Source: Bifidobacterium eulemuris
Lineage (GTDB): Bacteria; Actinomycetota; Actinomycetes; Actinomycetales; Bifidobacteriaceae
Assembly: GCF_014898155.1 (NCBI RefSeq)
Contig: NZ_CP062938.1
Span: 1,550,001 to 1,614,000 of the forward strand
Direction: 5' to 3'
DNA: 64,000 nt
The position numbers and the translations under genes are program-made. The notes beneath the pieces were generated by a model that was not told the DNA's origin, did no database searches, and saw only the letters and a program-made list of their open reading frames with translations. Below are positions 40,833 through 48,809 of this stretch, piece by piece (within the stretch, counting starts at the first letter, position 1; each line of letters starts with the position of its first letter).

Positions 40833-42505
40833 CACATCACCAAACCTTCCGCCAACGGGCCCAACGCAAGCGTGGGCAGGAACGTCAGCGCGGAAACGAT
40901 CACAATCACAAACACGAGGAGGAATACGAACAGAGCGTTGTCGGTGCGCATCGTGCCTGCAGTGCGCGGCACGATCTCCTGACGGGCGAGCGAACCCGCC
41001 AAGGCGACCACCAGCACGATCGGCACGAATCTGCCGAGCAGCATCACCACACCCAGCGCGGTGTCGAACCAGAGGGTGTCGGCGGCGAGGCCGGCGAAGG
41101 CGGAACCGTTGTTGTTGGCCGCGGAGGTGAAGGCGTAGACCACTTCGGTGAAGCCGTGGTTGCCGGAGTTGCCCAGAGAGCCGGCGACCGACTCGCGCAC
41201 GGCGGGGACGGCGAAGCTTAGGGCCACGCCCGTCACCACCAGCACCGGCATGACGAGGAAGTACAGCGAGGCCATCTTCATCTCACGCGGGCCGATCTTC
41301 TTGCCGAGGTATTCCGGCGTGCGGCCCACCATCAGGCCGGCGATGAACACGGCCACGACGGCCATCATCAGCAGGCCGTACAGGCCCGAGCCCACGCCGC
41401 CGGGACTCACTTCGCCGAGCATCATATTGAACAGCAGCATCATGCCGCCGAGCGCCGTGTACGAGTCGTGCATGGCGTTGACCGCGCCCGTGGAGGTGGA
41501 GGTCGAGACGGTGGAGAACAGGCTGGACCATACCACGCCGAAGCGGGTCTCCTTGCCCTCCATCGACCCGCCCGCCAGCAACGTGAGCGGGTCGGCCGAG
41601 AAGGATTCGAAGCACACCAGCGCCAGCAGGGACGCGGCGAACAGGGCCGCCATCGCGCACAGCAGAGCGGTTCCTTGGCGCACGTCGCCCACCATGCGGC
41701 CGAAGGTGCGGGTCAGCGCGACCGGAATCGCGAGCATGAGCAGGATCTCGACCAGATTGGTCCACATATTCGGGTTCTCATACGGGTGGGCGGCGTTTGC
41801 GTTGAAGAATCCGCCGCCGTTGGTGCCGAGCTCCTTGATGACCTCCTGGCTGGCGACCGGGCCCTGCATAATCGTCTGGGTCGAGCCGGAGACGGTGGAG
41901 GTTTCGACGAATCCTGCGAGATTCTGCACCACGCCGAGCGCGATGAGGATCGTGCCCATCACCACGCAGATCGGCAGCAGCACGCGCGTCATGCAGCGGG
42001 TCAGGTCCACCCAGAAGTTGCCGATGGTCGCGGCCTTGCGCCACGCGAAACCGCGCATCAGGGCGACGGCCACGCAAATGCCGACCGCGGCGGAGACGAG
42101 GTTTTGGGCGGTCAGGCCGGCTATCTGTACCGCATAGCCCAACGTGGCCTCGGGCGAGTAGGCCTGCCAGTTCGTGTTGGTCACGAAGGAGACGGCCGTG
42201 TTGAACGCGAGCGGCGCGGGCACGTTGCCGTTGCCGAGCGAATACGGCAGCCAGGCCTGCACGCGTTGCAGGGCGTAAAGCGCGAGCAGACCCAACAGCG
42301 AGAATGCGAGGATGGCGCGCAGGTAGGCCTTCCAGCTTTGGCTTTTCTTGGGGTCGACGCCGATGATGTGGTAGATCGCGCGTTCGGGGCGCAGATCCCG
42401 CTCGTCGGTGAAGACATGGAAGATATAGTCGCCCAGCGGGTTGACGAGCGCGGCGAGAATCGCCACGACCAGCGCGAGGGCGAGCAGAGCGTACACGAGC
42501 ATCAT
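40832..42505 (-). CDS. kdpA: Potassium-transporting ATPase subunit A (K+ channel subunit)
   Basis: This 557-residue membrane protein forms the potassium selectivity pathway. Loops resembling filter motifs include [51 protein letters not shown] and [15 protein letters not shown] 42505 is chosen, with a second ATG next to it; the longer frame overlaps kdpF. It starts 13 bp after kdpF. Confidence 0.97.
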   Translation of the reverse strand: MMLVYALLALALVVAILAALVNPLGDYIFHVFTDERDLRPERAIYHIIGVDPKKSQSWKAYLRAILAFSLLGLLALYALQRVQAWLPYSLGNGNVPAPLAFNTAVSFVTNTNWQAYSPEATLGYAVQIAGLTAQNLVSAAVGICVAVALMRGFAWRKAATIGNFWVDLTRCMTRVLLPICVVMGTILIALGVVQNLAGFVETSTVSGSTQTIMQGPVASQEVIKELGTNGGGFFNANAAHPYENPNMWTNLVEILLMLAIPVALTRTFGRMVGDVRQGTALLCAMAALFAASLLALVCFESFSADPLTLLAGGSMEGKETRFGVVWSSLFSTVSTSTSTGAVNAMHDSYTALGGMMLLFNMMLGEVSPGGVGSGLYGLLMMAVVAVFIAGLMVGRTPEYLGKKIGPREMKMASLYFLVMPVLVVTGVALSFAVPAVRESVAGSLGNSGNHGFTEVVYAFTSAANNNGSAFAGLAADTLWFDTALGVVMLLGRFVPIVLVVALAGSLARQEIVPRTAGTMRTDNALFVFLLVFVIVIVSALTFLPTLALGPLAEGLVM

Positions 42506-42518
42506 GGTCGACACGCTT

Positions 42519-42614
42519 TCAGAACCGCTCCGGGCGGCACAGGGCGTAGAGCATGTAGGCGATACCCAGCACGCCCCCGACCACACCCACGGCGGTGAAT
42601 ACGGTGAGGATCAT
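42519..42614 (-). CDS. kdpF: KdpF small membrane subunit
   Basis: This 31-residue peptide, MILTVFTAVGVV through YALCRPERF, is one membrane helix ending in a short basic tail, as KdpF is. It stabilises the KdpABC complex in E. coli. It is too short for common gene callers. Its ATG at 42614 overlaps the stop of a second small ORF and it ends 13 bp before kdpA. Confidence 0.9.
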   Translation of the reverse strand: MILTVFTAVGVVGGVLGIAYMLYALCRPERF

Positions 42615-42703
42615 AGCCGGTCCACCGCCTTGCCTAACACGTCCAATACGACGAACAGCGCAATCGCGCCCACCACATAGGCCACATCAAGCCACCATGG
42701 CAT
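42611..42703 (-). CDS. 30-residue membrane peptide upstream of kdpF
   Basis: The frame MPWWLDVAYVVGAIALFVVL to the end VDRL encodes one hydrophobic helix with a charged tail. GGAGAG lies at proper distance before ATG 42703, and its stop overlaps the kdpF start (ATGA). This coupling and position as the first gene of the operon suggest it is translated and acts with the pump. I do not recognise a named family. Confidence 0.7.
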   Translation of the reverse strand: MPWWLDVAYVVGAIALFVVLDVLGKAVDRL

Positions 42704-42961
42704 TGTTCTCTCCATTCCGTCGAGCGCCCGACTATCGGGCGTTTGCGTCCTTCAGCCTAGGCGCGGAACGCGGGACGGGGAGCGAAACTAACGGAACCCA
42801 TACGGGTGCGGAGGCAACCCTAACGGTTTGCTAACGGCGGGGTGGACGGGACGGCGCGAGACGCGCGACGGGCAGGCGGAGGACAGACGGCGGCCAGGTG
42901 ACGGGCAGATGGCGGACAGGTGGAGAAAGACCACTAGCCACTACGGCGGCTCGACCAGTCC

Positions 42962-43154
42962 ATCTGCGTTAGCGGTAGTGGATTTGGGACCTTGCAAAGG
43001 TCGATCTGCGTTAGCGGTAGTGGGCTTTTACGCGATACACCGAGTATCCGGCCCGTTATTTCAACGGTCATACTTGGGATAACGTCAAACGGACACTACC
43101 GCTAACGCAGATCGACCTTTGCAGACCATCATTTCCACTACCGCTAACGCAGAT
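42962..43154. repeat. Palindromic element E3, variant of E1
   Basis: The 193-bp element has the same plan as that at 10059: arms of about 61 bp with two copies of ATCTGCGTTAGCGGTAGTG 42 bp apart, then a loop of about 70 bp and the inverted arms. Where E1 has CG in the motif, E3 has GC in all copies of both arms. It fills most of the 521-bp gap between the kdp promoter region and the DMT exporter. The rest of the gap shows only CTAACGG repeats near 42788-42836. Confidence 0.85.
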
Positions 43155-43224
43155 AGGCCACTCCCGGAGAGGGGACGGCATCGCCAACACGAACGTTCTC
43201 AACCAACACAGTGCGGCGACCGCG

Positions 43225-44307
43225 TCAGCCGCGGTTGGCGCGCCAGTTGAGCAACGAGCCGGCCACCACCAGCACGGCACCGCACCAGAACGGCACGGAA
43301 AGCGACAATCCCAGCAGCAGGGCGCTGGCGGCCACGGAAAGCAGCGGCGTGGCGTATGATGCCACGGCGAGTTTGCTCAGGCTACCGTGCAGAATGCCGT
43401 ATCCCCAGCAGGCGTATCCGCCGGCGATCACGGCGGCCGCCGCCGGCACCGCCAGCCAGGAGCCGACCTGCGGCATGGCGGCGGGCAGCCCCTCGCCCGA
43501 GGCGAAGTGGATGACCCACAGCACCACGGCCACGCAGGGGAAGAACACGGAGGTGCCGTCCTGGCCCGCGGACAGCGCGGGCGTGATCACGGCGTAGACG
43601 GCCCAGGCGAGCGCGCCCGCGAAGGCGAGCAGATAGGGCAGAGGATTCGAGGCGATGTTGGCGGCAGCAACCTGCCAATCGAGGCCGCTGTTGCCGCCGA
43701 CGGACAGCACCACGCCGCAGGTGGCGACGATCGCGCCCGGCAGCACGCGCCACACCGCGTGTTTGGTGGCGCGCTCACTGCCGTGATCACCTTTGCGTTC
43801 GCCGTTATCCTGGTTTTCGCCCTGACCGCGGGGTTTGGCGAGCGCGGCGGCGAGCAGCACCATCATCGTGGGCCACAGATAGTTGACGAGGCTCACCTCC
43901 ACGGATTGCGTGGCGGTGGAGGCCAGGCCGATGGACAGGGAGATCGCCGTCTCGTAGAACACGAACAGCGCGCCGCCGACGAGCAGATAGCGCTTGGGAT
44001 AGGCCTTGAGCGGAGCAGGGCGGTGGAAGATCATGAGCAGCACCACGCCGGTGGTATACACCATCGCCGTGCCGAGCGTGGCGCCGAAGGCGTCAGTCAC
44101 GATGCGCACCAGCGCGACCATCAGGCTCCACAGCAGAATCGCCAGCAGCCCGACCGCGGTCGCCCGCGAGGAGATCACATGACCGCGGCCGTTCGCCAGC
44201 TCGCCCAGTGACTCTGACTCCTCCATCTTGCCTGACTTGTCCGTCTTGGCCGACTCATCCATTTTGGCCGACTCGTTCACCTTGCCCAGCTCATCCACCT
44301 TGCCCAT
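43225..44307 (-). CDS. DMT superfamily transporter (EamA/YddG-like)
   Basis: This 360-residue protein has ten helices in two EamA halves, resembling YddG-type exporters of aromatic amino acids. SLVNYLWPTMMVLLAAAL is typical of that group. The first 45 residues are a charged, repetitive tail (LGKVNESAKMDESAKTDKSG) encoded by degenerate repeats, and the loop between the halves holds another charged insert. AGAGGG lies before ATG 44307. Substrate is inferred only from family likeness. Confidence 0.85.
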   Translation of the reverse strand: MGKVDELGKVNESAKMDESAKTDKSGKMEESESLGELANGRGHVISSRATAVGLLAILLWSLMVALVRIVTDAFGATLGTAMVYTTGVVLLMIFHRPAPLKAYPKRYLLVGGALFVFYETAISLSIGLASTATQSVEVSLVNYLWPTMMVLLAAALAKPRGQGENQDNGERKGDHGSERATKHAVWRVLPGAIVATCGVVLSVGGNSGLDWQVAAANIASNPLPYLLAFAGALAWAVYAVITPALSAGQDGTSVFFPCVAVVLWVIHFASGEGLPAAMPQVGSWLAVPAAAAVIAGGYACWGYGILHGSLSKLAVASYATPLLSVAASALLLGLSLSVPFWCGAVLVVAGSLLNWRANRG

Positions 44308-44334
44308 GCCGCCCTCTTCGTCGCGTCCTCACAA

Positions 44335-44517
44335 TTGCCTATACGCACGCTAGACAATCGCCACGACGCCTACGTGGCAGCCACGTCAGCTACGCTCGGC
44401 ATGATCGATGGCAAGTATTGGCCCGCGATCACCACCAGACGCGGCGACAGAATTCGCATCATATCGGTGCGAAGGTCACGGAAGAATGAGGAGGTCATCT
44501 ATGAGCAGCACCGCTAA
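44335..44517 (+). pseudogene. BrnT-like toxin, 5'-truncated remnant
   Basis: The frame encodes MIDGKYWPAITTRRGDRIRI then ISVRRSRKNEEVIYEQ, matching the C-terminal half of BrnT ribonuclease toxins. The N-terminal half is missing: upstream of 44335 lies the start of the divergent DMT gene. It overlaps the next gene by 17 bp, as toxin-antitoxin pairs often do. It probably makes no active toxin. Confidence 0.65.
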
Positions 44518-44773
44518 GACCATCAGCGGCGAGGAACTCGACCGCAAGCTCGACGACGGGGAGGACATCCTCGACTACCTTGACCTGGAGCACCCCATCG
44601 TGAAGCATCATCCTCCGCTGCAGAAGCGCGTCACCCTGACCATGCCCGCATGGATGATTGAAGGGCTGGACGCGGAGGCGGACGATCTGGCCATCAGCCG
44701 CAATGCCGTGGTCAACACGTGGATCGCAGAACGGCTACGCGCAACGCAGCGACGCGAACCCGTCGCCGCCTGA
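44501..44773 (+). CDS. Ribbon-helix-helix antitoxin-like protein (BrnA/CopG type)
   Basis: This 90-residue protein has an acidic N-terminal half and a C-terminal ribbon-helix-helix: KRVTLTMPAWMIEGLDAEAD and SRNAVVNTWIAERL. GAGGAGG lies just before ATG 44501. It follows a BrnT remnant, so it is read as the surviving antitoxin. As an orphan it may now act only as a repressor or protect against related toxins. Confidence 0.78.
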   Translation: MSSTAKTISGEELDRKLDDGEDILDYLDLEHPIVKHHPPLQKRVTLTMPAWMIEGLDAEADDLAISRNAVVNTWIAERLRATQRREPVAA

Positions 44774-44846
44774 CGCATGCGTTCGCCGAGCTTGCCCGGA
44801 GATGACAAGGAAACCCACTTCAAGACCTCGGAGTAAGCCGTAAAAC

Positions 44847-44891
44847 CTGACAAAACATTATATTGTCAATTTTGTCAGCTTTCGTTACGAT
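44847..44891 (+). promoter_or_regulatory. Promoter with overlapping CTGACAAAA inverted repeat
   Basis: CTGACAAAA (44847-44855) and TTTTGTCAG (44870-44878) are perfect 9-bp arms. They cover a promoter with -35 TTGTCA (44863-44868), 17-bp spacer, and -10 TACGAT (44886-44891). The site precedes the HTH antitoxin-like gene and is probably its autoregulatory operator. Confidence 0.6.
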
Positions 44892-44925
44892 GGAGGGGAA
44901 GCAATTGTCGACTTTGGAGGCAATC

Positions 44926-45339
44926 ATGAGCGCAGTATTGGAACATCCTCGCGCCAAAGGCACCACGGTCACCATGGGGAGCCGCGCCTTGGTCGCCGCC
45001 GACGGCGAGGTGACAGAGCTGAGCGGCGAGGCTTTCGAAGCCGCGCTGAATGCGGCAATGGGCGTCATGGGACGCCACCGGATGGTCACCACCGGCCAAG
45101 CGGCGAAACTTCTGGACTGTTCACCCCGCACCGTCGCTCGAATCCTCGACTCCGGCCGCCTGCCCTTCACCCGCAACGGTGAAGCCGGACGGCGCATGGT
45201 CGATGTGGTTGATGTCATGGACTATCAGCGCCAGGAGCGCGAACGCATGCAGGCATCCCTGTCCGCAATGCGGCAGGCCTCACAGGAGATCGCGATGGGC
45301 GACGACGAGCTGGCCTCCTACGTCGCACAGTTCGACTGA
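44926..45339 (+). CDS. HTH (excisionase-type) antitoxin-like DNA-binding protein
   Basis: This 137-residue protein has a central MerR/excisionase helix-turn-helix: MVTTGQAAKLLDCSPRTVAR and LPFTRNGEAGRRMVDVVDV. A helical C-terminus follows. ATG 44926 is chosen, with GGAGG six bases upstream; the longer frame overlaps the operator. Proteins like this are often antitoxins for PIN-domain toxins, and a broken PIN start follows 16 bp downstream. An excisionase role in a lost element next to tRNA-Gly is the alternative. Confidence 0.78.
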   Translation: MSAVLEHPRAKGTTVTMGSRALVAADGEVTELSGEAFEAALNAAMGVMGRHRMVTTGQAAKLLDCSPRTVARILDSGRLPFTRNGEAGRRMVDVVDVMDYQRQERERMQASLSAMRQASQEIAMGDDELASYVAQFD

Positions 45340-45355
45340 CAGAAAGTCGGAAATC

Positions 45356-45448
45356 ATGACCAAGCCAGTCGCACTGTTGAACACCAACGTATTCATCCCT
45401 CCATCCACCCTTGAACCACTGGAACGGAAGGAATGCCGTCACCAATAG
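45356..45448 (+). pseudogene. PIN-domain toxin remnant (first 30 residues)
   Basis: MTKPVALLNTNVFIPPS matches the opening strand of PIN ribonucleases (LLDTNVFxP), but the catalytic Asp is Asn and the frame stops after 30 residues. The rest of the domain is missing. It follows the HTH antitoxin gene by 16 bp, the normal toxin position. Confidence 0.6.
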
Positions 45449-45503
45449 CTACGGTGCTCGCCGCTCAGTCTGCCTTCATAATTACCGTGCTGATTATTCG
45501 CTT

Positions 45504-45524
45504 GGTATCTTTTTGATACCTTTT
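45504..45524. terminator. Small hairpin GGTATC-TTTTT-GATACC with T-run
   Basis: The 6-bp stem with TTTT after it (plus strand) and AAAA before it could terminate the toxin-antitoxin remnant transcript or tRNA-Gly from the other side. The stem is short, so strength is doubtful. Confidence 0.4.
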
Positions 45525-45584
45525 GCATGCCAATAAGCGACTTAAAAGCCTTGAGATCGTTGATATTCCAACGAAAAAGAGTGG

Positions 45585-45655
45585 AGCGGATGACGGGAGT
45601 CGAACCCGCCTTTAAAGCTTGGGAAGCTTTCGTTCTACCGATGAACTACATCCGC
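45585..45655 (-). tRNA. tRNA-Gly (anticodon CCC)
   Basis: The minus strand folds as a cloverleaf: acceptor GCGGATG/CATCCGC, D-arm with GTTC/GAAC, anticodon stem AAAGC/GCTTT around TTCCCAA (anticodon CCC), and T-arm CGGGT/CCCG with TTCGA. CCA is not encoded. The gene borders the toxin-antitoxin remnants, a common place for integrated elements, but no duplicated tRNA end is seen. Confidence 0.95.
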
Positions 45656-45839
45656 AGATGTCGCCAGCCACAAGTGCGGCCGCGCACAAGCAGATAGTCT
45701 ACCACGAGTTGGCGAGGCATGGCATATCCGCCCGAAGTATGTCGGAGGAGGCTAAAACGGGCCATATCAAGGAAGCCCCGAGCCTGCACATGACGCATGG
45801 ATTCCCAGCAACCCTCGCGGCCGCCACGCCACGGGCATC

Positions 45840-46110
45840 GGCCCGCACCACGAGCATCGTCAGCCCGCAGATCGACAAGCACGCCATATCCGACTCGCGG
45901 CCACCCACGCCACGGGCACCGTCGGCCCGTGAATCGACAAGTACGACATAACCGACTCGCCACCGCCCGCACCATGGGCGTCGGAGCGCGGGCACCACCA
46001 CGGCCATCGGAGCGCGGGCACCGCCACGGCCATCGGAGCGCGGGCACCGCCACGTCAGCGAAGCGACGCCACCACACCAGCGAAACGCCACCACCACGTC
46101 AGCGAAGCGA
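45840..46110. repeat. Degenerate GC-rich repeats including three 26-bp units
   Basis: TCGGAGCGCGGGCACC starts 26-bp units at 45981, 46007 and 46033. Before them, two longer related segments (about 45835-45910 and 45911-45975) both contain GGCCCG, ATCGACAAG and CCGACTCGC. After them CACGTCAGCGAAGCGAC occurs twice. The 639-bp gap from tRNA-Gly to the aldo/keto reductase gene shows no credible gene. Confidence 0.65.
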
Positions 46111-46294
46111 CACCACGGACAATCCCGCGCGTCGAGCGGGGATTCGACGTGGGTAGGGGTCACAATGGAGGACGACAACAGTCAACAAGCAACAAACAGC
46201 AAGAGATGAACGGCGCGTGACGCCGGACCGTGGCGAACGGCGCGAAACGACCCAAACACGCTGAACGACATACGACTTTCGAGGAGCGACGACG

Positions 46295-47308
46295 ATGTTC
46301 GAACCCACCAACGAATACCATCCCAACCCTGGCCGCTACGACGGCATGACCTACAACCGCTGCGGCGAATCCGGCCTCAAACTGCCGGCCATCTCGCTCG
46401 GGTGCTGGCACAACTTCGGCGACATCACGCCATACGAGCGCATGAAGGAGCTCACGTTCACCGCCTTCGACCACGGCATCACCCACTTCGATCTGGCCAA
46501 CAACTACGGTCCGGAGCCGGGCAGCGCCGAGAAGAACGTGGGCCGCCTGATCCGCGAGTATTTCAAGCCGTACCGCGACGAGCTCATCATCAGCACCAAG
46601 GCGGGCTACGAGATGTGGGCCGGCCCTTACGGCGATTTGGGCTCGCGCAAGTATCTGCTCGCCTCGCTCGACCAGAGTCTGACCCGCCTCGGGCTCGACT
46701 ATGTGGACATCTTCTACCACCACCGCCCCGACCCCGAAACCCCGCTCGAGGAGACGATGGGCGCGCTGGCGAGCGCCGTGACCAGCGGCAAGGCGCTGTA
46801 CGTGGGCCTGTCGAACTACGACGGCGAGCGGCTGGAACAGGCGGCGGCGATCCTCGCCGACCTGCGCGTGCCGTTCGTCATCAACCAGAACTGCTACAAC
46901 ATCTTCGACCGCACGGTGGAGCGCAATGGATTGAAGGACACCGCCGCGCGGCTGGGCAAGGGCATCATCACGTTCTGCCCGTTGGCGCAGGGTATGCTCA
47001 CCAACCGCTACTTGAACGGCATTCCCACCGATTCACGCATCAAGACGGACGGACGATTCCTGCAGGCCGACGCGCTGAGCGAGTCGAAACTGGCCGCGAT
47101 CCGCGCGCTCAACGATCTGGCCGCGCAGCGCGGGCAGACGCTGGCCGAGATGTCGCTCGCCTGGCTGCTGCACGATGGCATCGTCACCTCGGTGCTGGCC
47201 GGCGCGTCGAAACCCGAGCAGATTCTCGACAATATCGGAGCGCTGAGCAACACGACGTTCACCGACGAGGAGCTGCGCCTGATCGACGAGATCTCGCAGG
47301 CCGCCTAA
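46295..47308 (+). CDS. Aldo/keto reductase, YghZ/Gpr-like
   Basis: This 337-residue NADPH-dependent enzyme resembles L-glyceraldehyde-3-phosphate reductase (YghZ). Active-site residues are in FDLANNYGP (Asp and Tyr), STKAGY (Lys) and YHHRPDP (His). A C-terminal NADPH site includes ASKPEQILDN. GAGGAGCG lies before ATG 46295. It may detoxify reactive aldehydes. Its last 22 bases, including the stop, are duplicated in tandem just downstream (47314-47340). Confidence 0.9.
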   Translation: MFEPTNEYHPNPGRYDGMTYNRCGESGLKLPAISLGCWHNFGDITPYERMKELTFTAFDHGITHFDLANNYGPEPGSAEKNVGRLIREYFKPYRDELIISTKAGYEMWAGPYGDLGSRKYLLASLDQSLTRLGLDYVDIFYHHRPDPETPLEETMGALASAVTSGKALYVGLSNYDGERLEQAAAILADLRVPFVINQNCYNIFDRTVERNGLKDTAARLGKGIITFCPLAQGMLTNRYLNGIPTDSRIKTDGRFLQADALSESKLAAIRALNDLAAQRGQTLAEMSLAWLLHDGIVTSVLAGASKPEQILDNIGALSNTTFTDEELRLIDEISQAA

Positions 47309-47340
47309 GTATACGAGATCTCGCAGGCCGCCTAAGTATA
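47287..47340. repeat. Perfect 27-bp tandem duplication covering the reductase stop
   Basis: The unit begins CGAGATCTCGCAGG and ends CGCCTAAGTATA, and occurs at 47287-47313 and 47314-47340 without mismatch. The first copy includes the aldo/keto reductase stop codon. A partial copy, CGCAGGCCGCCTAG, recurs at about 47610-47623, after the dispersed repeats. Confidence 0.85.
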
Positions 47341-47344
47341 GGAA

Positions 47345-47604
47345 ATCGGGATTCCTCGACTTCGCTCGGAATGACGCAAACATTTCGGCGGAAATGGCGC
47401 GAACGTTCCGTGCGGGATGACGCAAACATTCCGCCCGGGATGACGCCGCATCATCAACGTCATTCCGAGCGAACCGTTTGCGTCATTCCGAGCGAAACGC
47501 GACTCCACCGCCATTCCGAGCAGAGCGCGCCCCACCCGTTATTCCGAGCAGAACGTTTGCGTCATTCCGAGCGGAGCGCAGCGTAGTCGAGGAATCTCCG
47601 ACGG
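47345..47604. repeat. Cluster of CATTCCGAGCG dispersed repeats
   Basis: CATTCCGAGCG or ATTCCGAGCAGA recurs at least five times from about 47460, and GGATTCCTCGACTTCGCTCG at the left faces GCGTAGTCGAGGAATC at the right. The whole can be read as nested copies of the family at 10337 and 33633. No gene is supported in this 327-bp gap. Confidence 0.75.
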
Positions 47605-47635
47605 TAATCCGCAGGCCGCCTAGCGGCCCAGCAGT

Positions 47636-48574
47636 CTAGTAGCCGACCTGGGTGGAGTATTCCGACGATTGCACGGGCATGCCGCGCATCTCCTGCGCCA
47701 TCTGCATTAGGCGCGCGATGCGCTCTTCGGTCGGCGGGTGGGTGGAGAACAGTTTGGAGAATCCCTGCGCGGAGAAGGGGTTCGCGATCATCATCGAGGA
47801 GACCGACTGCGTGGCGGCGGTTTTGCGCATCGGCGTGGTCTGCGCTCCGTAGGAGATTTTGTTGAGCGCGGAGGCGAGGGCCTCCGGATCGCCGGTGAGT
47901 CGGCTGCCGTCCTCGTCGGCGTCGAATTCGCGGGTGCGCGAGATCGCCATCTGGATGAGCGAGGCGCCGATCGGCGCGAGGATCGCGCTGAGCAGCACGC
48001 CGATCAGTCCGAACGCGCCCGAATTGTTGTCGCGGTCGCGTGAGCCGCCGCCGAAATACATCAGCGAATAGCCCAGATAGGTGATCACCGTGGCCATGGC
48101 GGAGGCGATGGCCGAGGTGAGGATGTCGTGGTTGTAGACGTGCATGAGCTCATGTCCCAGCACGCCGCGCAGCTCGCGCCGGTTGAGGATCTGCAGGATG
48201 CCCTGCGTGCAGCAGACGGCGGCATGGCGCTCGTTGCGTCCGGTGGCGAAGGCGTTGGGGCTGGCCGTGGGAGCGATGTAGATGCGCGGCATCGGCTTGC
48301 CGGCGGTGGCGCTCAGTTCGCGCACGATGGCGTAGATTTCGGGGGCCTCCTGCTCGGACACCTCGCGCGCCCCCATCGAGGCGATGGCGAGCTTGTCCGA
48401 AAACCAGTACGAGCCGAATGTGGTGATCAATCCGATGACGATGTAGATGCTCAACGTGCTGCGCTGGCCGCCGGTGGCCCACCAAATCAGCATGATAACG
48501 CCCCACATCAACGCGAACAACAGCGTTGTTTTCAGGCCGTTGTAGTGGCCGTGCACCTGCATTTTCCCATTCAT
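47636..48574 (-). CDS. htpX: Membrane zinc metalloprotease HtpX (M48)
   Basis: This 312-residue inner-membrane protease degrades damaged membrane proteins. Two helices lead, followed by the zinc motif HELMHVYNHD and a downstream Glu in REFDADEDG; two more helices lie between. The length fits the family. It is alone, between two repeat clusters. Confidence 0.95.
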   Translation of the reverse strand: MNGKMQVHGHYNGLKTTLLFALMWGVIMLIWWATGGQRSTLSIYIVIGLITTFGSYWFSDKLAIASMGAREVSEQEAPEIYAIVRELSATAGKPMPRIYIAPTASPNAFATGRNERHAAVCCTQGILQILNRRELRGVLGHELMHVYNHDILTSAIASAMATVITYLGYSLMYFGGGSRDRDNNSGAFGLIGVLLSAILAPIGASLIQMAISRTREFDADEDGSRLTGDPEALASALNKISYGAQTTPMRKTAATQSVSSMMIANPFSAQGFSKLFSTHPPTEERIARLMQMAQEMRGMPVQSSEYSTQVGY

Positions 48575-48689
48575 AGGGCTCAGAGTAAAGAGCGCGGCTG
48601 GAAGTTATCTGAATATCAGCCCACAGCGGGAAGAGCCGTTTCCGGAGGGCCCCGTCATCCGAAGCGAAGCGTTGGCCGCCACCCCTTGT

Positions 48690-48785
48690 CATCCTGAGCG
48701 GAGGGCGCAGCCCGGAGTCGAAGAATCTAGGATCGCCTGGACGGCAGTGAGATCCTTCGGCTGCGCTACGCTACGCTCAGGATGA
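48690..48785. repeat. Dispersed GTCATCCTGAGCGGAG inverted repeat
   Basis: GTCATCCTGAGCGGAG begins the left arm at about 48689 and CGCTCAGGATGAC ends the right arm at 48785. CGAAGAATCT and GAGATCCTTCG lie inside. It is a member of the family at 33633 and sits between htpX and the reductase gene. Confidence 0.7.
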
Positions 48786-48809
48786 CGGAGGGGAATGGAG
48801 GCATCCGAA

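Noticed and set aside
45585..45655. tRNA-Gly as attachment site of an integrated element
   Set aside because: No second copy of the tRNA 3' end and no integrase gene were found in the window, so only the toxin-antitoxin remnants are suggestive.
46160..46723. Minus-strand 187-codon frame over the aldo/keto reductase start
   Set aside because: It is antisense to a clear enzyme gene and has no recognisable domain or ribosome site.
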